This document shows positions 34,266 through 44,517 of a stretch of 64,000 bases of DNA, piece after piece. Made by a program: the position numbers and the translations under genes. Numbering within the stretch: the stretch's first letter is position 1; each line of letters opens with the position of its first letter. The notes beneath the pieces are model-generated. The model was not told where the DNA came from. It did not search any database and saw only the letters and a program-made list of their open reading frames with translations. Origin of the DNA: Proteles cristata cristata (taxonomy: Eukaryota; Chordata; Mammalia; Carnivora; Hyaenidae); contig JAESUZ010000139.1 of NCBI GenBank assembly GCA_017311185.1, positions 62,001-126,000 on the forward strand, read 5' to 3'.

Positions 34266-35237
34266 CGAGACTGAGAAATATGAAATAGAAATGGAATATC
34301 AATGCATCACAGAATGATTGACTTAGCAGAGTCATCCTGGGATATTAGTGAAATGTGAATTTCACCCCTGCTCCCTCTGTCCACCTTGTCAGGCTGCAAC
34401 CCATTATTTCCCATTGCTGAGTGTTTACTGATTTCCAGCCATAGGGCTTCCCTGGCTTCTCCTGGGAGCTTGCTTCACACTCTGTTGAGTTTCAAATGTT
34501 TCTTGATACCTAGCCTACACTTCCCTTTGCTCAATTTCACCCCATTATCTCCTACTTATACCCCTTGTACCGTCCTCATAAATCACTCTCTTTTGCCACT
34601 TCATCATTTTGGTGGTTTGGATCCTGATCTGTTCCTGTGTGTGTGTGGTGGGAGAGAGGTGGATCGGAGGGCCCATGAGAAGGTGATGGGAAAAAAAAAA
34701 ACAACATTGGGGAAAAATGCCTTCTGGCAGTGCTGTGTGAAGTTCTTTAAAGGTAAGGTTCCCTTATTCTGCTCTTCCATAAATCATAAAGCATTCCGAG
34801 GTAAACCTCATCACAATGGGCCCAGCAGACGCAGGGCGTGTGAGTGGCATGGGGAGATGAGAGGTGAACAGAAGGAAACAGCTCTGGAAGGCATGCCCTG
34901 TTGCAAACGATTTCAATCTTGGTGTCATTTGTAACAGTGAAACTGTAAACATCTCCGGGGACTGGTGAAATTTAGTAATGGAATCTGTGGATTTTAAACT
35001 CTGTTCTCCACAGGTTCATAAGCTTGCAGCGAACATTCTGCTGGGTCACGAGCCTGTGTTCCTGGGTTCTCAGGTCTGGTTAGCTTCTTCCCAGCTACCT
35101 CGAGTTGCCACCTTGAGCCTGGAGCTAACACAAAAGCACACCCAACTCCGTCTCATTTTATATTCAGTGCACCCCGGGTGCAGTGGAGAGATTTCTTGGA
35201 TTAAGAGCACATTTTGTGTTTTTGAACTGCCCTGGAG
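34266..35237. other. Unclassified non-coding sequence
   Basis: The plus-strand frame at 34386-34934 (182 codons) is one of the two longest in the window. Its translation has no domain, signal or periodicity, no intron logic and no neighbouring exon, so I treat it as chance. No repeat is recognised. Confidence 0.4.
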
Positions 35238-35251
35238 ACACCAGAAAGTTT

Positions 35252-35472
35252 AAAGGCTTTTTTTTTTAATGTTTTATTTATTTTTGAGAGACAGATAGAG
35301 ACAGTGTGAGCAGGGGAGGGGCAGAGAGAGAGGGCGACACAGAATCTGAAACAGGCTCCAGGCTCTGAGCTGTCAGCACAGAGCCCGACGCGGGGCTCAA
35401 ACCCACGAACCGCAAGATTATGACCTGAGGCGAAGTCGGACGCTTAACCAACTGAGCCACCCAGGCTCCCCA
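35252..35472 (-). mobile_element. Felid tRNA-derived SINE (older type)
   Basis: T-run, 'atgttttatttatttttgag', 'cacagaatctgaaacaggct', 'ctgtcagcacagagcccgac' and the head complement 'gcttaaccaactgagccacc'. The 14-bp duplication is 'acaccagaaagttt' (35238-35251) and 'acacaagaaagttt' (35473-35486), with one mismatch. Confidence 0.96.
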
Positions 35473-35580
35473 ACACAAGAAAGTTTTAGAAATTAGATTT
35501 TAGGCAACTACTGCAGATCGATAAAGTCAGTCAGTAACAATCAGAATCATAGGTGGCAGTTCAAAGATTATATGCAGAAT

Positions 35581-35682
35581 CGGGGTCCTGGCTGGCTCAG
35601 TCCAAAAAGCTTGTGACTCTTGATCTTGAGGTTGTCAGTTCGAGCCACATGTTGGGTGTAGAGAGTCCTTAAATCAATTTAA
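35581..35682 (+). mobile_element. Short, older carnivore SINE (host of a nested SINE)
   Basis: 'Gggtcctggctggctcagtc', 'ctcttgatcttgaggttgtc', 'agttcgagccacatgttggg' and 'tgtagagagtccttaaatca' show a short tRNA-derived CAN-SINE type that lacks the (CT)n body. Its duplication 'aaagattatatgcagaat' (35563-35580) reappears as 'aaagactatatgcggaat' at 35947-35964, beyond the second SINE inserted in its tail. Confidence 0.85.
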
Positions 35683-35695
35683 AACAACAACCACA

Positions 35696-35933
35696 GGGGC
35701 ACCTGGGTGGCTTAGTCAGTTAAGCGTCTGACTTTCGCTTAGGTCATGATCTCGCAGTTCGTGGGTTCGAGCCCTGCGTCGGGCCGTGTGCTGACTGCCA
35801 GCTCAGAGCCTGGAGCCTGTTTCAGTCTGTGACTCCCTCTCTCTCTGACCCTCCCCTGCTCACGCTATCTCTCTCTCTCCTAGAAATAAATTAAAAAAAA
35901 ACATTAAAAAAAATTTAAAAAAAAAAAAAAAAA
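35696..35933 (+). mobile_element. Felid tRNA-derived SINE (younger type), nested
   Basis: Head 'ggtggcttagtcagttaagc', box B-like 'gggttcgagccc', markers 'ctgactgccagctc' and 'cagtctgtgactccctc', then 'tagaaataaatt' and a long A-tail. It is flanked by 'aacaacaaccaca' (35683-35695) and 'aacaacaaccaca' after the A-tail (35934-35946). It therefore landed in the A-rich tail of the older SINE just upstream. Confidence 0.95.
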
Positions 35934-37494
35934 CAACAACAACCACAAAGACTATATGCGGAATAGACAGGAGCTGAGGAAGAGTACAATTGTTTTGAGG
36001 TGGGTTTTTATTTTATTCTAATCCTCTACCCCAACATTTCTTCCCTCCTTCCTGAGTAGATGTTAGTTGGTCAAGTTTGATGTTGATGGCAAACAAAAGG
36101 AGAGAAACATTTAATTACTTTTATTTAAGAACATTTAAATCAACCTTATTTAATTAAAATTTACAAAAAATTAACAAGTTTTAAGTATACAGGTCAGTGA
36201 CAAATATATACAACCACATAACCGCCCCTCTGATCATCAAAGAACATTCAGTCTTCTCAGAAAGTTCCCTTGTTCCCCTTTGTGATCCATTTTACTCCAC
36301 AATTTCCTACGCAAGGCAACCGTCAGGCTAATTTGCAATCTTTGCAGTTAGTTTTTCCTGTTCTAGAATGTCATATAAGTGGAATTAGGCAGTATGCAAA
36401 TGTCTGTGATATTTGTCTCTGTTATTATTGCACATATGCATAGTTCATTTTTATTGAATGGTATTTTACTTATAAATATACCGTAATTTGTTTATTCACC
36501 TATTTCTGGACATATGAATTGTTTTCAGTGTGGGTTATCATGAAAAGATCTGCGAAGAACATTCATGTTCAAGTCTTTTTATGGACATATGTCTAAGAAT
36601 AGAAATGCTGGATCATACTGTTGCATGGTATAGTTTTGTTGGTGTTGTTTTGTTCTTTTACTTTCAACCTGACTATGCCTTTATGTTTAAAACCTCATAT
36701 AGTTGTCTTCCTTTTTTTTTTTTTTTATCAAGCATGACAGTCTCTGCCCTTTAATTGAAAGGTTAATGTATTTATATTTAATGTAATTATTGATGTGGTT
36801 GAGTTTGTCTACTGTCATACAATTTGAATTTCATTTGTCTCTTCTGCTTTTCTTTGTCTGTTGCTTCTTTCCTGCCTTCTTTAAGGTTAATGTTCTTTAG
36901 TGTTTTCCACTTTATTTCCTCTATTGACTACCTATGCCTCTGGTTATTATATTTTTAGTAGTTGCTCTAATGCTAACAATATGCATTCTTGATTATGGTA
37001 GTTTATTTAGAATCAGTATTGTATCTCTTCAAACTTCACATGTGACATTGCTTACTTCTTATTTCCCTCTTTCGATTCCCTACCTCACTCCAGTGACTTC
37101 CCAATTCTCACTTCCTGTTTTCTGATTCATACTTCCCACTTCACAAACGTAATAACCTCACAGCAAAATTTCATTTAACCATCCACTTTTTTCATTGTAA
37201 CACTATTGACCTGTTTTTTTTTTTTTTACTTCTACGTATGTTGCAAACCTTGCCTTATACTATAATCATTTTTGCCTTAACAAGGAATGTTATGTAAATT
37301 ATGAAAAGAATGACGGTATACTCATTTTATATTTTCTCATTTCTTTCCCACTTCAAGTGCTCTTCATTTCTTCCTATAGATCTAAGTTTTTTAATCTGGT
37401 ATTTTTTTTATCTGGTATTATTTCTCTTCTATCCTTTCATTTAGCTTTCCTTTCACATATTTGTCTGAAAATGTCTTTATTTTACCCTTGTTCC

Positions 37495-37723
37495 TTTTTG
37501 TAGGTTTATTTATTGATTTTGAGAGAGAAAAAGATCATGGAAAGGGCAGAGAGAGAAGGAGAGAGAGAGATTGAGAGAGAAATAGAGTGAGAGGGAAAAT
37601 CCAGGCAAGCTGTGCACCATATGCTTGGATCCTGATGTAGGGCTCAAACTCACAAACTGTGAGATCATGACCTGAGCTGAGCTGAAGTCTGACACTTAGC
37701 CAACCAAGCCACTCAGGTGCCCC
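37495..37723 (-). mobile_element. Carnivore SINE, inner member of a nested pair
   Basis: 'Taggtttatttattgatttt', a purine-rich body, 'gtagggctcaaactcacaaa' and the head complement 'cacttagccaaccaagccac' mark a diverged copy. It has a short local repeat ('gagctgagctgaag'). It lies between the target-site duplications of the neighbouring SINE. Confidence 0.88.
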
Positions 37724-37730
37724 CTACCCC

Positions 37731-37930
37731 GTTTTTCTTTTCTTTTTAGAGAGAGTGCATGATCAGGGAGAGGGGCAGATGGATAGAGAGAGACAGAGAG
37801 AGAAAATCTTAAGCAGGCTCAACACCCAGCATGGATCCCAGTGCAGGGCTCTATCTCACAGTTGTGAGATCATGACATGAGCTGAAGTCAAGAATTGTAT
37901 GCTTAACTTACTGAGCCACCCAGATGCTCC
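37731..37930 (-). mobile_element. Carnivore SINE, outer member of a nested pair
   Basis: 'Atcttaagcaggctcaacac', 'gatcccagtgcagggctcta' and the head complement 'cttaacttactgagccaccc' show an older copy. The duplication 'tattttacccttgttc' (37479-37494) and 'tattttacccttattc' (37931-37946) differs at one of 16 bases and encloses both SINEs, so the copy to the left arrived later in this one's tail. Confidence 0.88.
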
Positions 37931-38519
37931 TATTTTACCCTTATTCGTGAATGATAGTTTTTCCAGTGATAGAATTCTGAGTTAACAGTTGTTCCCTCTT
38001 CCTTTTATCACTTTAGGAATATTGTTCCATTGTCTCTGGTTAACGGTTATTTTCTTTAGCTTCAGAAGTTTGATTATGGTGTACCAACACAAGAGGCTGC
38101 TTTGGGTTTATATTAATCCTGTTTGGGATTTGCTGAGCTTCTTGGAACAAAAGTCAGTGTTTCTCATTGTATTTGAGAAGTTTTTGATTATCATTTCTTC
38201 AGGGTTTTTTTCTGCTTCAATCTCATGCTTTTTATCTTTTGAGACTCCAGTTATATGTATGCTAGATCATTTGATACTGTGCCAAATATCAATATGCAGC
38301 TTTTTCATTTTCATTCAATTCCCCTCACCCCTTCTTTATTTTTTGTGCTGTGCTTGGACACTAGCTCTCCTTACTGCAGTCAGGAAATTGTGTTTAGGCA
38401 GTGAGCCAGGGTGAAAAAAAGGAAATAATAAGTCAAAGATATTATTAATCTGTCTTCAAGTTCATCAACTCTCTGCCACTCCCAATCTTCTGTTAAGCCC
38501 ATACATTGATTTTTGTTAT

Positions 38520-38756
38520 TTAAAATTTTTTTAATGTTTATTTATTTTTGAGATGGAGAGAGAGAGAGAGAGAGAGTGCGTGTGCATGCACAAGGGGGGG
38601 AGGGGCAGAGAGAGAGGAGACACAGAATCTGAAGCAAGCAAGCTCCAGGTTCTGAGCTGTCAGTTTGAGCCAATGCAGGGCTCAAACCCACGAACCATGA
38701 GATCATGACCTGAGCCAAAGTCAGATGCCTAACTGACTGAGCCACCCAGGTGCCCC
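38520..38756 (-). mobile_element. Felid tRNA-derived SINE (older type)
   Basis: 'Aatgtttatttatttttgag', a (GA)n tract, 'acacagaatctgaagcaagc', 'ttctgagctgtcagtttgag' and the head complement 'gcctaactgactgagccacc'. It is inserted in the L1-class remnant, with 'tgatttttgtt' and 'tgattttttttc' as the probable duplication. Confidence 0.94.
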
Positions 38757-39491
38757 TGATTTTTTTTCTTATTTCAATTATTGTACCTTTTAATTGTAGA
38801 GCTTTCACTTGCATCTTTTGTAATTTCTGTTTTCCTGCTGAAATTTTCTATTTGTTCACTCATTAAGACTATATTTTCCTTTAATTATTTGAACATATTT
38901 TTTTCTTCTTTGAACACATTTATAATAGCTAATAATAGCTGCTTGAAGATTTTTGTTTGTGACATCCATAATATGGATCACATTTTCCATTTTCTTTGTG
39001 TAATTTTATTAATAAATGCTAGACACTGTGGATAATTTGTTAATAGAGACTCTGGATTCTGTTATTTTCCTTGTAAGAGTATTAATTCATGTTTTATGTT
39101 GCAGTTTGAATACTTCACTGGCTCATCACCTTGAACATGTGTAAGTTTGGTTTTATGCTTCATTATTGCATACCTGTGGAAAGCCTGTGGCATTTCCCAA
39201 GTCCCTCTAACTTGGTGGAACTCAGTCTAAATTCTGTCTTTTTCTAATCTCTTTGGGTTTGAATTTAGTGTTTATTAGGGTGAGACTAGAGTATATCTTA
39301 TTTTAGGGTATGGTCCTTATTCCTAAGGAGTGGCATTTCTGGAATCTCCACTCTAGCAGGGCTAGAACTCCAAGAAACTCTAGCACTCTCCTTTCTGACT
39401 AGTGCTCAACCTCTTGTATCTGTGTTTTTCTTTCAACCCTGTAGTTGTGGTCTAGAAAATCTTGGATGTGTTGACCTGAGATATATATCCG

Positions 39492-39513
39492 ATGTGTGTG
39501 TGTGTGTGTGTGT
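39492..39513. repeat. (GT)n microsatellite
   Basis: Eleven alternating GT/TG units between 'atatccga' and 'acacctgag', short and so probably only weakly variable. Confidence 0.9.
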
Positions 39514-39924
39514 ACACCTGAGATATACATGCTGTGGCCTCATAGGGGACCTCATGTTGAACTTAAGGGGCCCCTTTCTGTACTTTACTCTGATCGTCCA
39601 CCCTGCAGAATCCAGCCTCTGTAGCTGCTGGCGACTCTGACCTCTGCCTCCCCCGCATGTGTGACCACTCTGGTGCGCTTGGGGGTTCAGCTCCCTGTAC
39701 TCCAGTCAGGAAATTGTTTTTAGGCGAGGAGCCAGGGTGATCACAGGCTGATCTCATGAGTGTCCCTCTTTGTAGGAATTGAAATCCTATGCTGCTTTCT
39801 GTCCATTGCCTGGAAATAGTTGCCTCGTGTATTTCATCCAGTTTTATACTCGTTTCCAGTAGGAAGTCTAGTCTGATACCAGGCACTCCGTCATTGCAAA
39901 AAGCAGAAGCCCTTTACTTACTTT

Positions 39925-40165
39925 TATTTTTAATAATGCTTCCTACACCTTGTGCAGGGCACTCTCCTGTTTATTTTATGTGTATTCTCTCCTTTAATTC
40001 TCACTGTAGGGCTATGAAGTTGGTACTGTTGTTACCACAGTTTTGTAAGTGGGGGAACTGATGTGGAGAGGGAGAAGAAACATGTGGCAAGAAATCCACC
40101 CAGCACGTGCCCAAGGGTCGGAGTCACATGGGGCAATCTGACTTCAGAGCTCATGCTTTTGGACA
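39925..40165 (-). repeat. MIR SINE
   Basis: Antisense MIR landmarks: 'gtgcagggcactctcctgtt', 'tctcctttaattctcactgt', 'agggctatgaagttggtact', 'tgtaagtgggggaactgatg' and 'gacttcagagctcatgcttt'. Confidence 0.7.
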
Positions 40166-41099
40166 ACAGACTCCCTGCCTGGACGGTAGCCAGTGCTCTG
40201 GGAATATCACCCAGTGTCCATTGTTCTCACACAGAATGAATTTCCCCTCCTCTAAAGATGAGATGAAGTACTTCACGAATGCAGGTATGATTATTCAAAT
40301 GGGAACCCTCAAGAGAAGTTGTGGCCACGTTATGTTCTGAAATTGGTGTGTGGTCAAGTAGTTTCGTAAGTCCTATTAGTATAACGATTGCTAACTATTG
40401 CTTACATTCAAGATTTGTATGATACAGAGGGCTTCTAATTGCTTCCCAGTCACACACACTAGTCTTTTGACTAGCTGAGGCAGAGCCAGCCTCACTTAGC
40501 CATGGCTCTTGAAAACCCCAATCATTACCTTGTATTTTCATATGCTTTTCTCATTTTGGGACCACCTGTTCCTTCTATCATCTTTGTCTTTAAAGTCCCA
40601 GGAGTTTCTGGCTGTCCACTCTTAGATACCTTGGGGGTTTTTTTAGAGGGTAAATGGGAACAAGCATTTCACCTATTCAAGTGAGGCAAGAACACGAGAA
40701 TTAAGACCTCAAAGTATTGCCTTCTGGTTGGGGTGTTTAGCTGGAGCCTCAGGGAATACCAAAGCAGACACTGTTTCCTGGCCGCTGTTCACAGCTGCCT
40801 GGACAGATGACCAGGGGATAGGAATGTGTGAGTACATAGGGCTTTGGTTACCTCAGACCTGAGAGCCATGCTTTCCATAGAAAGTGCTGGTAAGCATTCC
40901 TCAAGTGTGTGAAGAAGCAAGGGGAGGCCAGAATTTAGGACTCAGCCACAAGTATTGGGGTCTCAGCTCCTCACCAGCGATGCAGCCGTGAATTTTGGCC
41001 AGATGCCCTGTTATGTCCCCCCATGATGTTATTATCTTCAGTAGCCTGTAGGACAGGGAGTTAACCTGGGGGGGAGACAGGCTGACAGAGGAGCACTGT
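40166..41099. other. Unclassified non-coding sequence
   Basis: No gene or named repeat is recognised. Frames of 60-95 codons lack domains. Confidence 0.4.
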
Positions 41100-41580
41100 A
41101 AGGTAGCAGATGGAGCCCTGGGTTCTACTCTGATTTTAAAACCACTTGCAAGTATCGTAACCTTGTACGCTCTGAGCCTTGGTTTCATTCTTTTTTTTTT
41201 TTTTAATGTTTTTATTCATTTTTGAGAGACAGAGACAGGATGTAAGCAGGCGAGCGTCAGAGAGAGAGGGAGACACAGAATCTGAAGCAGGCTCCAGGCT
41301 CCGAGCTGTCAGCACAGAGCCTGAGGCGGGGCTTGACCTCACAAACTGCGAGATCATGACTTGAGCTAAAGTCGGACGCTTAACCAAGCATTATCATAAC
41401 CTTGGTTTTGGGAGATCATAACCTGAGCCACCCAGGTGCCCCATCGGTTTCATTAATTCTAAAATGGCTGTCATAATATCTGTCGTATCCAACCTTAAGA
41501 TACAAAAAGATATTCTCTTTTTGTGAGAGAATGAAGTAACGTGTATAAAAACTGTATTAGCTAACCTAGTGTCTAAATAG
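41100..41580 (+). repeat. MIR SINE split by a later SINE
   Basis: 'Gatggagccctgggttctac', 'tgcaagtatcgtaaccttgt' and 'cgctctgagccttggtttca' lead into the SINE at 41190-41443. After it, 'tcattaattctaaaatggct' and 'gtcataatatctgtcg' continue the MIR core in sense. Confidence 0.65.
41190..41443 (-). mobile_element. Felid tRNA-derived SINE (older type) with filler DNA in its head
   Basis: T-run, 'aatgtttttattcatttttg', 'gacacagaatctgaagcagg', 'ctgtcagcacagagcctgag' and 'gtcggacgcttaacca'. About 38 foreign bases (roughly 41384-41421) then separate 'cttaacca' from 'gagccacccaggtgcccc'. The inserted bases end 'gagatcataacct', resembling the SINE's own 'gagatcatgacct'. Duplication 'ggtttcatt' is at 41181-41189 and 41446-41454. 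Confidence 0.93.
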
Positions 41581-41589
41581 TTTTCTGAG

Positions 41590-42853
41590 AGCAAGAAGGT
41601 CAATGGCATGCAACTTCCAGAAATTTAGGCACTGTGCACATTCTCGTTTTTGGAAAAAATATAAATGGAACCATTTGCCTGGGAGATTTGGACATTCACA
41701 GAGCGGGGCCCAGGCAGGCATGGGTTGTCAAGGAGTATTAGGGTTTGAGGCTGTGAGAACAACTGAAATGGGCTGCTGAGATGAGGCAGTGAGTTACTAG
41801 ATGTTTTCTAAAGTCCTCCTGGTGCTCAGCCTTGAGCCAGATGCTGTGGAGAACATAGCAGATGTAGGAGGCAGAGTTCATCTCCTCTCTGGGCATGGAG
41901 TCTCCTGAAAAGGTAAAGCGGAATGATGGTAAGAGATATTGCAGAAAAGTCAGCAATTTGGGTTGTTGACTAGGAGATATTGAGGGGGTAAGGGGAAGGT
42001 TTGAGGAGGACGTTAAGTCTCCACTGTTACTTTTACCAGTCCTGTTCATCTTCAGGCAGGGTGAACCTCATTCTGTCAGCTTTCATCAGCTCCTCTCCCA
42101 AGTTGGGCTTTTCCGAGGCAGGTACTTCTAAACCCTCCAGCTGGTCGGATCTGTCACAAATTAGGATGATCCAGGCTTGGGGTCTGGCAAACTGAGTAGA
42201 CTTGGGTCGCGCTGCTGCGGTCTTTGCTTTAGCACTTACTGCCCCGTTCCACCATGAGGCTTCTACTGTGCTTTCCTGATTTATTTTACAATCCGTCTAC
42301 AGGGCCAGGAGCCCATATCTGAGCCTTAGCTATTTGGGTAGGGTGATACCCTCTCTGCAGAGCTACCAGCAATACCTGAGCTACTTTGGGGGAATAGATA
42401 TTGTTGCATTTGGGAAGCCAGGGTAGGTAGAAGGTGAAATTAGGATACAATTATAAATGTGAGGATATTTGGATGGGGCTGCATCAGGCAGGTGCCTGGG
42501 GAAATGGTGACTCAGTGGGTAATTAGCAAAACAAAAAGAGATTGTGGTTGGACTTGGAGTTTAAGTAGTGACCAATAAAGGAGATAAATGGCTGCCACCT
42601 TAAATTGATTGGATAGAAGGAGCTGCCCTAGGGAAGGGAGCTGTCTTTGAGGCCTTAATGTTTCAGTTAGGCTCCTGGCAGGAAGACAATGGCATACTCA
42701 GAAGGTTTAATTGAAGAGAGTTTGATGAAGGGACTGCAGAGGTATGGGAAGAAGTTAAGGGACTCAGTCTGAACCTTTGAGTAAGGTCCAGGGACTAGTA
42801 ACAGCGGGAAGCTGTCATCACTCCTGGCTGAAGGAAGGAGAGGGAAACTGGTG
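41590..42853. other. Unclassified non-coding sequence, possible old repeat at its end
   Basis: No gene. Bases 42665-42850 ('ttaggctcctggcaggaaga', 'gatgaagggactgcagaggt', 'ccagggactagtaacagcgg', 'gaagctgtcatcactcctgg') look like an old interspersed repeat I have seen but cannot name. Bases 56195-56600 start in a similar way. Confidence 0.35.
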
Positions 42854-42870
42854 AGAAGTGTAGTTATGGG

Positions 42871-43099
42871 GGGGTGCGCCTGGGTGGCTCAGGAGAGTTA
42901 AGCGTCCGACTTTGGCTCAGGTCATGATCTCACGGTTTGTGGGTTCAAGCCCCGTGCATGGCTCTGTGCTGACAGCTCAGAGTCTGGAGCCTACTACTTT
43001 GGATTCTGTGTCTCTTTCTCTCTCTGCCCCTCCCCTGCTCACACTGTCTCTCTCTCTGTCTTTCAAAAATGAATAAAAACTTAAAAATAAAAAAGAGGA
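42871..43099 (+). mobile_element. Felid tRNA-derived SINE (older type)
   Basis: 'Gcgcctgggtggctcaggag' (with 'tcggt' replaced), 'gttaagcgtccgactttggc', 'gggttcaagccccgtg', 'gctctgtgctgacagctcag' and tail 'caaaaatgaataaaaac'. The flanking duplication is 'agaagtgtagttatggg' (42854-42870) and 'agaagtgtggtgatggg' (43100-43116), with two mismatches in 17. Confidence 0.95.
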
Positions 43100-43116
43100 A
43101 GAAGTGTGGTGATGGG

Positions 43117-44279
43117 AGAGGGGCTGCCCAGCAGGAGCTGTGGCCACATACACACACATACCCTTTGAGTTCAAACACCATTTTACTGTCAACTTGGAGT
43201 ACCAACAAATACGTATCAACGGTTGTAAATGTAGTCTTTTACGCAGTTTATCAGGATAGCATAGAAATTAGGCTTTCACAGTCTAAGGCCAGACTGCTAT
43301 TTCATCCTGATTTTTACCTCCAAGTCCAAAACCAAAGTTCTCCCAACCCTTTGGTTCTTAGCTTCAGCATTTCTCTGGATCTTTCCCAGTTCGGGAAATT
43401 GCCCTAAACTAGTCTTACTCTTTCCGGTGGAAGCTTCAGATAGGCATCCCAGAAAGGCTTTTCTGCCTTCCCTACCTCAGGACTTCTCTTCCATGATACC
43501 ACCCAGTTGTTGAATGCACGATACCTCTAAAATAGAGACTTTCATGGAAACAGATAAACTTCAATGAGTGAATGAATGAAATCGAAACAAAACCATCACA
43601 GAGATTCATGCCTGGGGCTTTCTCAGGACAACACGCCCCTTCTCTGGAAATCCTGGCATCAGAGCCCAGGCTCCTCTGGGCTAATCCTGATGCCCAGAGT
43701 CCCAAACACATGCTCCATCTTTGACACCTTCAGGCTCCTTTTCACCTGTGTCTTCCATCCTGCTGCTTCTGACCCTGCTTTGGTCTCCTTCAAACACCTC
43801 CCTGAAACCCTACCCTGCCTTTTGAGCTATCATTGTCTCCCTTATCCAAACATCGTTGGGCTGACATTACTTTCTCAGTATCCACTCACCTTGTGAAGCC
43901 CTTACAACCCAGTTCCTGTTGCTGTCAAGTTTATTGAAACAGAACTCTTTGTCATTGTTGTTCTCTTCTCCAGACCTTATCGGCACCTGGGTACTGCTTA
44001 TTCTCTTTCTTCTCTTTCTCTGTCCTACAGAGAAGTAAGCAGTGGCCCACTTGGATGTTAGAAATTATCTACCTTTCTCTTTCTCCTGATGCAGGAGCCC
44101 TTTGTATATCTCTCATAGATGACCATTCAGCCTCCATTCGGGTTTCCGAGGGTGACGGCTGCTTGATGACGTAACAGTCACTGTTTGACCGTTCTTCCTT
44201 ATGTGGAGCACAGACATCCCTCTTTCCAAATTTTCTAATCCTTAATTTACATTATTCCCCCTCTTTCCATAGAATAAAT
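43117..44279. other. Mostly unclassified; possible L2 and CR1/L3 debris
   Basis: Bases 43840-44000 (including 'gctgtcaagtttattgaaac') vaguely follow the L2 reverse-transcriptase region in sense. Bases 44110-44230 ('cattcagcctccattcggg', 'accgttcttccttatgtgga') recall a CR1/L3-type repeat. Neither is firm. No gene is seen. Confidence 0.3.
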
Positions 44280-44380
44280 TACTCATTCAATTAAGTTCAC
44301 TTTAACAAACATTAATTGAATGCCTGCTCTTTACAGTGTACTGGATAAGCGTGAACAGTAAGATCCCCAAAAAAGGACCG
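44280..44380 (-). repeat. L2 LINE 3'-end fragment
   Basis: 'Ttaacaaacattaattgaat', 'gcctgctctttacagtgtac' and 'tggataagcgtgaacagtaa' follow the antisense L2 3' end ('ttcaacaaatatttattgagtgcctactatgtgcc'). A second, separate L2 3' end starts at about 44518, so these are two insertions or a rearranged one. Confidence 0.55.
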
Positions 44381-44517
44381 TTGAAGTTTTCCCAAAAGTA
44401 AGACAAATAAAGAAGCAATTGATTCAGAGTTTGGGTAAGATGATAAAAAGGTAGCAGATGAATGAATTTGGGTCTTGAGTTTATGAGCTTGTCTGATTTC
44501 CCTTTTATAGGGCAATC

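Larger units (their letters stand above)
36130..39910. repeat. Long decayed L1-class LINE remnant, interrupted by three SINEs
   Basis: I recognise a continuous order of old L1-class (L1M/HAL1-like) landmarks. They are 'aatgtcatataagtggaatt', 'gaacattcatgttcaagtct', 'gctggatcatactgttgcat', 'gtggttgctctaatgct'-like sequence, 'tgtctgaaaatgtctttatt', 'gggatttgctgagcttcttg', 'gagactctggattctgttat' (39046-39065) and, at the end, 'tttcatccagttttatac'. SINEs at 37495-37930 and 38520-38756 cut it. No long frame survives. The orientation (probably antisense to the plus strand) and exact subfamily are uncertain, and the first 500 bp could be a separate copy. Confidence 0.6.

Noticed and set aside
34386..34934. 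182-codon open frame on the plus strand, one of the two longest in the window
   Set aside because: No domain, transmembrane pattern or periodicity. It has no splice or promoter context, and one such frame in 64 kb is expected by chance.
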